The notes beneath the pieces were generated by a model. It saw only the letters and a program-made list of their open reading frames with translations. It searched no databases and was not told the origin of the DNA. The position numbers and the translations under genes are program-made. 64,000 nt of DNA, taken from positions 53,495 to 117,494 of the forward strand of contig CADACW010000013.1 of NCBI GenBank assembly GCA_902786565.1, given 5' to 3'. This DNA comes from an uncultured Prevotellaceae bacterium. Its GTDB lineage: Bacteria > Bacteroidota > Bacteroidia > Bacteroidales > Bacteroidaceae. Shown piece by piece: positions 8,735 through 16,619 of the stretch (the first letter of the stretch is position 1; every line of letters begins with the position of its first letter).

Positions 8735-9421
8735 TCATTCACGGAGGGTCTTCAGTCTCTGGCGATAGGCTTTGCGCAGCCGGCGGATGGCCCTATTGCG
8801 AATCTGGCGCACGCGCTCACGCTTCAGGCCCATTTCCTGGCCAATCTCGGCCATAGTCAGATGGTCCTGTCCAATGCCGAAAAAGGCATTCACCACCTGT
8901 GCCTCACGGCTGTCCAACGAGTTCAGGGCAAACTCTACGGCATCGGCCACATCGGTGCGCACCACGCGCTCGTCGGCCAGCGGCGAGTTGGCATCGACAA
9001 GCACGGAGAGCAGACTCAGGTTGGGCTTTGCCCCCAGCGGGGCATCGACCGACCGCGATTGTCCGTCGGCGCCACTTTCCACACGCTGCTCACGACTCTC
9101 ACGTGCCAGTGCACGCTCTATCTGTTGGCGGATGAACACCACCGCATAGTTGGCAAAGCGCAAGCCCCGGGTGGCATCGTACTTGCCAGCGGCCTTGATG
9201 AGCCCCAGGTTGCCCTCGCTCACCAGGTCGTCCATGGTCAGGCCCTTGCCCTGATACTGGCGGGCAATGGCCACGACGAAGCGCAAGTTGGCCTCGACCA
9301 GGCGGTTCAGGGCCCTTTCGTCGCCCTGTCTGACGCGGGCCGAGAGTGTTCGTTCCTGCTCTTCAGTGAGCAGCGACTCCCGCCCGATCTCGTCCAAATA
9401 TTTGTTCAGTCTGTTGTCTTC
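8735..9421 (-). CDS. Short RpoD-like sigma-70 family factor lacking a normal region 3
   Basis: A 228-residue factor. Region 1.2 is seen as LNKYLDEIGRESLLT. Region 2 is LRFVVAIARQYQGKGLTMDDLVSEGNLGLIKAAGKYD followed by RGLRFANYAVVFIRQQIERAL. Region 4 is DHLTMAEIGQEMGLKRERVRQI. Between regions 2 and 4 there are only about 60 low-complexity residues in place of the usual region 3. In region 2.3/2.4 the standard YAVWWIRQ has become YAVVFIRQ. This makes it a group 2 or alternative factor, not the housekeeping RpoD, which in Bacteroidetes is about 286 residues. The promoter at 9450-9480 fixes the start at 9421 rather than an upstream ATG at 9463. Confidence 0.88.
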   Translation of the reverse strand, partial: EDNRLNKYLDEIGRESLLTEEQERTLSARVRQGDERALNRLVEANLRFVVAIARQYQGKGLTMDDLVSEGNLGLIKAAGKYDATRGLRFANYAVVFIRQQIERALARESREQRVESGADGQSRSVDAPLGAKPNLSLLSVLVDANSPLADERVVRTDVADAVEFALNSLDSREAQVVNAFFGIGQDHLTMAEIGQEMGLKRERVRQIRNRAIRRLRKAYRQRLKTLRE

Positions 9422-9449
9422 CATAACTTGTTTGCTGATCTTTTGCCCA

Positions 9450-9480
9450 CAAAGGTAAGACATTTTTGTGAACTGGCAAA
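9450..9480 (-). promoter_or_regulatory. Bacteroidetes-type promoter for sigma-factor gene
   Basis: On the minus strand TTTG (9477-9480), 19 bp, TACCTTTG (9450-9457). It lies just upstream of the ATG at 9421 and inside the longer alternative frame, so it decides the start. Confidence 0.75.
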
Positions 9481-9535
9481 ATATGTGAACTTTTTTTATG
9501 AATATCTCCGTTGGTTCCGTCCAAAATACAACTTA

Positions 9536-9561
9536 GGCCAAAGTCTTCTGCGACTTTGGCC
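9536..9561 (-). terminator. Hairpin downstream of ilvC
   Basis: Perfect 10-bp arms GGCCAAAGTC and GACTTTGGCC around a 6-base loop, about 31 bp after the ilvC stop. The sequence after the hairpin in the minus direction is only moderately T-rich, so it may be a weak terminator. Confidence 0.6.
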
Positions 9562-9592
9562 CAAGCAATGCTTAGAATTGATTGACAGTCAC

Positions 9593-10642
9593 TTAGTCCT
9601 GGCTGTTCTCCGGACGCAGCTGACGCACCACAGCGCCTGCACGCCACATCTCCTGGTTGCGCATAGCCTCCAGTTCCTTCTCCAGTCCGGCACGGTAGTC
9701 GGGCTTCGAGTTGGCATCAATGCTGATTTGCGCCTCGTGGCCGGTGAGCACCGAGTAGTAGAGCCACTCCATCACAGGCTTGATGGCATCGTGGAAGCGG
9801 GGTGCCCAGTCCAGTGCGCCACGTTGGGCGGTAGTGCTACAGTTGGCGTACATCCAGTCCATGCCACGCTCTCCGAAGAGCGGGCCAAGGCTCTGTGTCA
9901 ATTCTTCTACTGTCTCGTTGAATGCCTCCGAGGGTGAGTGTCCGTGCTCGCGCAGCACTTCATACTGTGCCAGAAGCAGGCCCTGGATAGCACCCATCAG
10001 CGAGCCACGTTCACCAGTCAGATCGCTGGTGGCCTCACGCTGGAACGTGGTCTTGAACAGATAGCCTGCACCTATGCCGATGCCAAAAGCGAGTGTTTTC
10101 TCCTCGGCCTTTCCGCTGGCGTCCTGATAGACGGCATACGAGCAGTTCAGTCCGCGGCCCTCGCAGAACATGGTGCGCAGGCTGGTGCCGCTGCCCTTCG
10201 GAGCCACCATAATCACGTCGACATCCTTCGGGGGCACTACGCCGGTGCGGTCGCTCCAGTTGATGGCGAAGCCGTGGCTGTAGTACAGGGTCTTGCCAGG
10301 CGTCAGATATTTCTTGATGACGGGCCACTGCTGAATCTGACCAGCGTCGCTCAGCAGCATGCAGAGGATAGTGCCCTTCTCGGCGGCCTCTTCGATAGAA
10401 AAGAGGGTCTTGCCCGGCACCCAGCCGTCGGCCACAGCCTTATCGTAGGTCTTGCCGGGACGCTGTCCAACAATGACGTTGAAGCCGTTGTCGCGCAAGT
10501 TGCAAGCCTGTCCGGGGCCTTGGATGCCATAACCGATAACGGCGATGACCTCGTCTTTCAATACTTCGTGTGCTTTCTCCAAGGAGAACTCCTTACTGGT
10601 GACTACTGTCTCGATGACACCACCAAAATTCATTTCTGCCAT
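9593..10642 (-). CDS. ilvC: Ketol-acid reductoisomerase
   Basis: A 349-residue NADPH/Mg-dependent enzyme of valine, leucine and isoleucine synthesis that isomerises and reduces 2-acetolactate. The Rossmann motif is IAVIGYGIQGPGQACNLRD, and VMVAPKGSGTSLRTMF and the acidic metal-binding TSDLTGERGSLMGA segment are conserved. I start at MAEMNFGGV; an upstream extension covers the promoter and is not conserved. The gene stands alone, without ilvBN or ilvD beside it. A clear promoter lies at 10679-10709. Confidence 0.96.
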   Translation of the reverse strand: MAEMNFGGVIETVVTSKEFSLEKAHEVLKDEVIAVIGYGIQGPGQACNLRDNGFNVIVGQRPGKTYDKAVADGWVPGKTLFSIEEAAEKGTILCMLLSDAGQIQQWPVIKKYLTPGKTLYYSHGFAINWSDRTGVVPPKDVDVIMVAPKGSGTSLRTMFCEGRGLNCSYAVYQDASGKAEEKTLAFGIGIGAGYLFKTTFQREATSDLTGERGSLMGAIQGLLLAQYEVLREHGHSPSEAFNETVEELTQSLGPLFGERGMDWMYANCSTTAQRGALDWAPRFHDAIKPVMEWLYYSVLTGHEAQISIDANSKPDYRAGLEKELEAMRNQEMWRAGAVVRQLRPENSQD

Positions 10643-10678
10643 AATCGTTAAATTAAATGTTGATGTGCAAATAGGCTG

Positions 10679-10709
10679 CAAAGATAGCAAATTGTAACTA
10701 CACGGCAAA
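10679..10709 (-). promoter_or_regulatory. Bacteroidetes-type promoter for ilvC
   Basis: Minus-strand TTTG (10706-10709), 19 bp, TATCTTTG (10679-10686), about 37 bp before the ilvC ATG. Confidence 0.75.
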
Positions 10710-10771
10710 ATTTTCCGCCACATTTATACCTATTTAACCATTTTCCTTTCCCTAGGTCAACATCCGAAGTG

Positions 10772-13048
10772 TCAGGCGAGCAGCAGACGGCTCACGTTGG
10801 CCGTATTTCTGGCCCAGTCCAGCGTGTAGACTTCGGCGGCATTGTCGGGGCTGTCCACTTTGTTGAGATGCTGCGTCTGGGCCTTGATGTCGAGCACCTG
10901 TCCGATGGTGGGTTTGACTTGCAACCGGCGCAACAGCGTTTCCACATTTTCCGGCGACAGGTTGCCGACGGTCTGCCCGTCAAAAGGCATTTCGAGCCAG
11001 ACGATATCACGCCGCCTCACGTCGAGCACGCCAAAGACCAGGCCTTTGGAGAGATTGCTTTCAGTAATGCGTACCAGATGGTCCACGGTCGAGGGATCGT
11101 AAGCCACGCCCGTATCATCGCTGACTCTCATCGGCTTTTCTGCCGACATCCATCCCACCATCAGGTTGGGAGAAAGTCCGCCTGCGGTATAGGCGTTGCA
11201 CGTGAACACCACGCGCTGCGCTCCGGCAGCATCCAGCTCAGGCAGTGACAACTCAATATACTCTGCCGTGCCTACCATATCGGGAATATGCTGTATGTCG
11301 CCCGAATGGCGAGCACCGGGAGCCGTCAGGTTGTAGTACGAGCAGACATAGCTGTCCTTGGCCGTCACGACGAGGCAGCTCAAGTCCATATCTAAATGCT
11401 GGGCAGGCAGACCTTTGCCCCACTGCAGGAAGAGACGCACGCTGTCGCCCGCCACGGGGAAATGTTCGCCCTGAAGGGCAGCCGAAGCGTCTTGGACGGT
11501 TGTCTGGCGGTCGCCCACGGCTACGGGAATAGTGTAGAGTTGGGGGGCAATGTAGATGGTGGCCGTGCTCTCAACGCCTTGTGGCAGAGCGAAATGCTGG
11601 CGCATGGCCTCCAAATAGAGACGGCTGACCGCCTGAATCATCGCTTTCAACTGAGCGTCGGTGTAGTGGGCCAGCAACGGATGGGGCGGCAACTGCTTCA
11701 CCATGCCGCTCAATGTGCGCGCCAGCCGGCGCTGGTTGCGGTCGAAGTAGAGCGTCGACTGCGTGCCAAGGGTAAGCAGCAAGTGCACGGGCAACTGGGT
11801 CAACACCTTCGTGAAGGCACTGACGACTGCATCGGGTCCGAAGGTGAGCATTGTGGCGAAAAGACAGCGTGCAAAGAGCCCCGGACGCTGCCCAAGCAGT
11901 TGCAGCACGGTCTGGCGGTCGCCCCTGACGAGGGCACCGTCCACCCTACCCTGCCACACGGTGTAGTCGGTGCGGTAGAAGCGGTCAAGCAGTTTGGCCA
12001 GCGGCTCATAGCCCTTGCGTCGGGCGTATTCGGTTAGCCTCAGCGCACGGATGAACCGTACCCACATCTCACGTTTCGGGTGCATCGCTTCCAGCATCGT
12101 GTCGGTCGGCACGCTGTTGGCGGCCATCGTGTTCAGCCATGTGGCCACACGGCGGCACCATGCACGGCTGTACTTCAGGCGCAATTGCCGGCGCAGGGCT
12201 TCGTCCACATTGGTCTGGCCCTCGGGTGTGGTGCACTCATGGCGGTGGTTCTTCTGATTAATATATAATAAGGTGGAGGGGTTGAGCAGTTGCACATGCC
12301 CCGTATGCCGATACCACAGATAGCGCAGCACATCGTTGGGGGTGGCAAAGAGTCGGCCAGCATCCTCGTCACGATCACGGTTCACCAGTTCGTCGGCCAC
12401 AAGCATGCGCGTCTCTTTCTGGGTGATGAGTGAAAGATTCAAATCGATAAACGGGAGTTGTGCCAGCAAGGTCTTGAGCGAATCGCGCTGAGTGGCGTCG
12501 AGGGGCACCGGCGAAAGGAGCAAATCATAGAAGAATGCTTCCATCTGCTGTTCGCCCCACAGTTGCAGCAAGTGCAACTTGGACCCCTGGCTCACAAATG
12601 TGAAATCTGTTGTGCGAAATGGCGTTCCGCAGAAGGGACAGCCGTTGTATCGCTCCAGCGGAAAGGTGCCTTCGGGGATGAAGTGGCCACAGGGCAACTG
12701 GGTGCCACCGAGCTGCTGACGCTCTTCGGCGGGCAGAAGGTTAGTAATGAAAGTGACAAAATGGTCGGCCAACGTCTCACCCGTAGGCACCAGCCAGCCA
12801 CGCACCAGCGAGGCCCAGTTCAAATGGGTGCCCATCACCTCGTTTACCGTTTCAAGCAGCGTCTCCCGTCCTGTTTCGTCAAGTGCATTGACAGCATGAA
12901 GAGCCTCCTCAGAGAGTGAGAAGCCCAACTTGCCCAACTCTACAGTCAGTGCAAGCGTCGGGCCTGAAATATCTTTCACCCCAACCGTGTGCGGCAGATA
13001 GAGCGCCCTCTGCCGCAACGACACTTTCAGTAATTCCTTGTTTATCAT
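10772..13048 (-). CDS. RING/zinc-ribbon-like and TerD-like domain protein (MXAN_6230/SCO0854-like)
   Basis: A 758-residue protein without a signal peptide, so probably cytosolic. Around residues 120-140 are C-G-H and C-P-F-C-G, a half RING or zinc ribbon (C120, H122, C137, C140). The middle (about 250-520) is a helical region with no motif I recognise. Residues of about 535-690 look like a TerD/TerZ fold: DMDLSCLVV, then ARHSGDIQHIPDMVGTAEYIELSLPEL and RVVFTCNAYTAG, equivalent to the Ca-binding DLDxS...HtGDN...iE(I/V)DL pattern. This combination matches a scattered family named after Myxococcus and Streptomyces members; the assignment is from recalled architecture. Function unknown, perhaps stress or phage defence as for other Ter systems. 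A start at 13063 is also possible. Confidence 0.72.
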   Translation of the reverse strand: MINKELLKVSLRQRALYLPHTVGVKDISGPTLALTVELGKLGFSLSEEALHAVNALDETGRETLLETVNEVMGTHLNWASLVRGWLVPTGETLADHFVTFITNLLPAEERQQLGGTQLPCGHFIPEGTFPLERYNGCPFCGTPFRTTDFTFVSQGSKLHLLQLWGEQQMEAFFYDLLLSPVPLDATQRDSLKTLLAQLPFIDLNLSLITQKETRMLVADELVNRDRDEDAGRLFATPNDVLRYLWYRHTGHVQLLNPSTLLYINQKNHRHECTTPEGQTNVDEALRRQLRLKYSRAWCRRVATWLNTMAANSVPTDTMLEAMHPKREMWVRFIRALRLTEYARRKGYEPLAKLLDRFYRTDYTVWQGRVDGALVRGDRQTVLQLLGQRPGLFARCLFATMLTFGPDAVVSAFTKVLTQLPVHLLLTLGTQSTLYFDRNQRRLARTLSGMVKQLPPHPLLAHYTDAQLKAMIQAVSRLYLEAMRQHFALPQGVESTATIYIAPQLYTIPVAVGDRQTTVQDASAALQGEHFPVAGDSVRLFLQWGKGLPAQHLDMDLSCLVVTAKDSYVCSYYNLTAPGARHSGDIQHIPDMVGTAEYIELSLPELDAAGAQRVVFTCNAYTAGGLSPNLMVGWMSAEKPMRVSDDTGVAYDPSTVDHLVRITESNLSKGLVFGVLDVRRRDIVWLEMPFDGQTVGNLSPENVETLLRRLQVKPTIGQVLDIKAQTQHLNKVDSPDNAAEVYTLDWARNTANVSRLLLA

Positions 13049-13143
13049 AGCCTGTCTTATCATAAAAAAAAGACAAGGTAATCGGGAAGCTAATTTTTTC
13101 TGAACAAAAAGATTGAAGTAAGCCCCCCTTGACCTTGTCGGTG

Positions 13144-13175
13144 CAAAATTACGCAAATAAAGCGAAACAGACAAA
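13144..13175 (-). promoter_or_regulatory. Bacteroidetes-type promoter for the TerD-like gene
   Basis: Minus-strand TTTG (13172-13175), 20 bp, TAATTTTG (13144-13151). It diverges from the GH43 promoter only 28 bp away and rules out any start above about 13137. Confidence 0.7.
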
Positions 13176-13202
13176 TAAAAAGGGAAGTTTTTTATTCATA
13201 CT

Positions 13203-13234
13203 TTTGTGTATATGAAAAAAAATGTGTAAGTTTG
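13203..13234 (+). promoter_or_regulatory. Bacteroidetes-type promoter for GH43 gene
   Basis: TTTG at 13203-13206, 20 bp, TAAGTTTG at 13227-13234; about 23 bp before the ATG at 13258. Confidence 0.8.
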
Positions 13235-13257
13235 CACGCAAAAACCATATACAGACA

Positions 13258-16113
13258 ATGAAACGCTACGTTATTTTACTGCTTTCCGCCCTGGTGGGTG
13301 CGACGACAAGTGCACAGACAGAATTGACCTCGACCGAGGCTAAGACCCTTTATTCGAAGACCAGCAAGTCATGGACAAGCATTCACGACCCCTCGGTGGT
13401 CTACAACCATAAGTCGGGACGCTACTATATATTTGGCTCACACAAGGCTGGCGCTTACACTACCGACTTCCAGAACTGGACGCAGGCCAATCCCTCGTGG
13501 ACACCCAACACCAACGCCCAAGCATTTGTGACGCCAGCGGTGAAGACCGTAAAGAAGGGCGGTGTAGATGTTGACTTCCCACAATTCAACGCTGTAGACT
13601 GGTCGGCCAAGAGCGACGCCGCTTACAACATCGACGGCAACATGTGGGCGCCGGACGTCATTTGGAACGAAAAGATGCAGAAATGGTGCATGTACCTGAG
13701 CATCAACGGTGACGCCTGGCATTCGAGCATCATCCTGCTGACAGCAAGTGCCATCACCGGCCCCTATAAGTACCAAGGGCCTGTGGTCATCTGCGGCTTC
13801 AAGGACTCCAGCCACAGCTACAAGGACACCGACCTGGAGCTGGTGCTCGGCAAGCAGTCGTCATTGCCCTCACGCTACAACGTAGGCAACAACTGGGGAC
13901 GGCGCTGGCCGCACACCATCGACCCTGCCGTCTTCTATGACGAGGAAGGCAAGTTGTGGCTGGTCTACGGTTCGTGGAGCGGCGGCATCTGGATGCTGGA
14001 GCTTGACGAGGAAACGGGTCTGCGCGACTATGACGTGACTTATCCCTCGACCAACGGTAGCTCCGACGGCGTGACCAGCGACCCCTACTTCGGCACAAAG
14101 ATTGCCGGTGGCTATTACGTATCGGGCGAAGGCCCCTACATCGAGCACGTCGGCAACTATTACTACCTGTTTGTGAGCTATGGCGGTTTCGCCCCTGACG
14201 GTGGCTACGAGATGCGTGTGTTCCGCTCGGAGAAGCCTAACGGCCCGTATAAGGATGCAGGAAACCGCTCTGCCATCTTCTCCAGCTACGTGCTGAACTA
14301 TGGCGCCGGCAGCGACAACCGTGGCGTAAAAATCATGGGTGCCTACAACCAGTGGGGCACAATGACCGTGGGCGAATGCGCACAGGGCCACAACTCCGTC
14401 ATTGCCGCTGAAGACGGGCGGACATATCTCGTCTATCACACCAAGTTCAACAACGGCACCGCTGGCCACCAGGTGCGCACACACCAGCTGTTCCTGAACA
14501 AGAACGGCTGGCTGGTGGCTGCCCCCTTCGAGTATAACGGCGAGACTACCACCGATGCTGACATTGCCACCAAGGAACTGGTGGAGACTGAACAGATACC
14601 CGGCACCTACCAGCTGCTCATCCACAAATACAAGATGGACCATGCGAAGATGGAAGAGGTGACACCCGCCAGCGTGACCCTGAACAGCGACGGAACCGTT
14701 ACCGGCGACTACAAGGGCACATGGACCCGCGAAGCCGGCACCAGCTATTTCACCATCAAACTGAACAGCATCAACTATCATGGTGTGCTCATCAACGAGC
14801 AGATGGACGGCATGAGCATGCAGACCATCGCCTTTACGGCAATGTCGACCAACGGTGTCAACGTATGGGGCTACAAATATCATCCCAAGTACGCTCTGGC
14901 CTGGCAGCTGAACAATCAGAAGGTGCCCGTGACCAACAACAGCACTTTCCAGCGCGACGCCTACCTTTATAATATGCTGGTGGACCAGGACAACGTGAAA
15001 CTGACATGGCAGAGCAGTCATCCAGAGGTCATCTCAGAATACGGCAAGTACAACCCTTATGCCATCAGTGAGGACACGCAGGTGACGCTGAGTGCCCGCT
15101 TGGAGACACCCGGCTATTTCTGGGCACAAGAGTACACTGTGAAGGCACTGGCTGCCGCCAACGCAGAGCCGTCGGCCGACTGGCAGACGGGCATGCTGGC
15201 CCACTACGGCTTCGACGGCGAGCAACTGACCAACACCTTCGACGCCACCCAAGTGGCAGAACTGAAGCGCAACAGTACCACCAAGCTGCCGGAATTGGAA
15301 GAGGGCGACCCCATGCGCACAGGCAATGTGGCGCACATCAAATTCGGTGCCAACGGCAAGGAGAGCTACATCAGCATGCCAAACCCCCTCTACGGCCAGT
15401 CGCTTGAAGAGGGTGCCACCCTCTCATTCTGGGTGAAGCGCACCGACAACAATCTGTGGGATGGGCTTTACGGTTTCGTCAATGGCAATGCTCGCCTCTA
15501 TATGACCGGCAATACCTATACAGGCTTCAACGACGGCAATGGCAAGTGGCTTGACATCAACAACCCCTCGACGGTAGAGACCAACAATCTCTCCGTAGGC
15601 CAGTGGCACCTCGTCACCATCGTCTTCACGCGCAGTGCCACTTCCACTTCAGGCGGTGTGACCGTCTATATTGACGCCGCTACCACCAAGAACGACAAAT
15701 TTAAAGGAGAGAAAAACGGCACCGCTGTCTCCACCAGGGCAGCCTTCGACTATAACAGCATCGTAGACCATCTCTCGGCCAGTACTGAGTTCTACCTGGG
15801 CCGCGGCTCGTTCTGGGGCTCACCCGATGTCTGCTTCGACGACGTGATTGTCTACAACCGTCCGCTCAAGTTCACTGAGGTCATGGCACTGAGGAACATG
15901 GCCAACCGCGTCTACGACTTCCGTTCGCTCGTGGAGCCCGAATACAAGAAGGGCGACGTCAACAAGGACGGTACTGTCGACGTGGCCGACATTTCCATGG
16001 TCATCAGCGTGATGGCAGGTTCGTCGACAGGCAATACCGATGTGAATGGAGACGGCCGCACCGACGTGGCCGACATCTCCAACATTATCTCCATTATGGC
16101 AGGCAATAAATAA
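13258..16113 (+). CDS. Secreted GH43 arabinanase-like glycosidase with LamG and dockerin-like modules
   Basis: 951 residues with a signal peptide (KRYVILLLSALVGATTSAQ). A five-bladed GH43 domain occupies about residues 40-440. The catalytic trio is visible: base Asp in SIHDPSVVYN (about D44), pKa-modulating Asp in TIDPAVFYD (about 222), and acid Glu in SGEGPYIEHV (about 291). The fold and the C-terminal segment to about 620 resemble endo- or exo-alpha-1,5-arabinanases. Residues of about 640-880 form a LamG/concanavalin-like domain (LSFWVKR ... GQWHLVTIVF ... DDVIVYNRPL). The end holds two dockerin-like calcium loops (DVNKDGTVDVADI and DVNGDGRTDVADI). The substrate is inferred to be arabinan side chains of pectin. 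No SusC/SusD genes are nearby. The start follows the promoter at 13203-13234. Confidence 0.9.
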   Translation: MKRYVILLLSALVGATTSAQTELTSTEAKTLYSKTSKSWTSIHDPSVVYNHKSGRYYIFGSHKAGAYTTDFQNWTQANPSWTPNTNAQAFVTPAVKTVKKGGVDVDFPQFNAVDWSAKSDAAYNIDGNMWAPDVIWNEKMQKWCMYLSINGDAWHSSIILLTASAITGPYKYQGPVVICGFKDSSHSYKDTDLELVLGKQSSLPSRYNVGNNWGRRWPHTIDPAVFYDEEGKLWLVYGSWSGGIWMLELDEETGLRDYDVTYPSTNGSSDGVTSDPYFGTKIAGGYYVSGEGPYIEHVGNYYYLFVSYGGFAPDGGYEMRVFRSEKPNGPYKDAGNRSAIFSSYVLNYGAGSDNRGVKIMGAYNQWGTMTVGECAQGHNSVIAAEDGRTYLVYHTKFNNGTAGHQVRTHQLFLNKNGWLVAAPFEYNGETTTDADIATKELVETEQIPGTYQLLIHKYKMDHAKMEEVTPASVTLNSDGTVTGDYKGTWTREAGTSYFTIKLNSINYHGVLINEQMDGMSMQTIAFTAMSTNGVNVWGYKYHPKYALAWQLNNQKVPVTNNSTFQRDAYLYNMLVDQDNVKLTWQSSHPEVISEYGKYNPYAISEDTQVTLSARLETPGYFWAQEYTVKALAAANAEPSADWQTGMLAHYGFDGEQLTNTFDATQVAELKRNSTTKLPELEEGDPMRTGNVAHIKFGANGKESYISMPNPLYGQSLEEGATLSFWVKRTDNNLWDGLYGFVNGNARLYMTGNTYTGFNDGNGKWLDINNPSTVETNNLSVGQWHLVTIVFTRSATSTSGGVTVYIDAATTKNDKFKGEKNGTAVSTRAAFDYNSIVDHLSASTEFYLGRGSFWGSPDVCFDDVIVYNRPLKFTEVMALRNMANRVYDFRSLVEPEYKKGDVNKDGTVDVADISMVISVMAGSSTGNTDVNGDGRTDVADISNIISIMAGNK

Positions 16114-16130
16114 CACAATCAACACAAACT

Positions 16131-16613
16131 ATGAGAAAAATCTTTCTTGCTTCCGCCATGCTCCTGATGACATTGACGGCAAGCGCACAAATGCCAAAGG
16201 TATTACTGAAGGACCTCAGTGGCAAGGCAGTTTCTACCGACACCCTCAACAACGGCGGCAAGCCCTTCATCGTCGATTTCTTTGCCACTTGGTGCAAGCC
16301 CTGCAACCGCGAGCTGGATGCCATCAGCGAAGTCTACGATGAATGGCGCGAAGAGACCGGTGTGAAAATCTTTGCCATCAGCCTGGATCAGGCACATAAT
16401 GTGGCAAAAGTGAAGCCGCTGGTGGAAAACCACGGATGGGAGTACGACGTGCTGCTGGACCCTAACGGCGACATGCAGCGGGCACTGAGCATCCAGTCCA
16501 TCCCCTACGTGTTCATCGTCGACGGCAATGGCAAAATCGTCTACAAGCACATTGGCTACACCGACGGAGCAGAGGCAGAACTGATTCAGAAAGTGAGGGA
16601 ACTCATCAAGTAG
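16131..16613 (+). CDS. TlpA-like thiol-disulfide oxidoreductase
   Basis: 160 residues: signal peptide (KIFLASAMLLMTLTASAQ), then a thioredoxin fold of the TlpA/ResA type. The active site is FFATWCKPCNREL, with WCKPC giving the CxxC pair, and the cis-proline is in QSIPYVFIVDG. It is probably periplasmic. The gene starts 17 bp after the GH43 stop and ends 6 bp before the next gene. It therefore heads or joins an operon with the beta-barrel protein and the CxxC-bearing Omp28-like lipoprotein, and probably acts on their cysteines. Confidence 0.9.
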   Translation: MRKIFLASAMLLMTLTASAQMPKVLLKDLSGKAVSTDTLNNGGKPFIVDFFATWCKPCNRELDAISEVYDEWREETGVKIFAISLDQAHNVAKVKPLVENHGWEYDVLLDPNGDMQRALSIQSIPYVFIVDGNGKIVYKHIGYTDGAEAELIQKVRELIK

Positions 16614-16619
16614 TGTGCC

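Noticed and set aside
13258-16113. Polysaccharide utilisation locus around the GH43 gene
   Set aside because: No SusC, SusD or HTCS-type regulator next to GH43, GH2 or PL11; the genes are dispersed.
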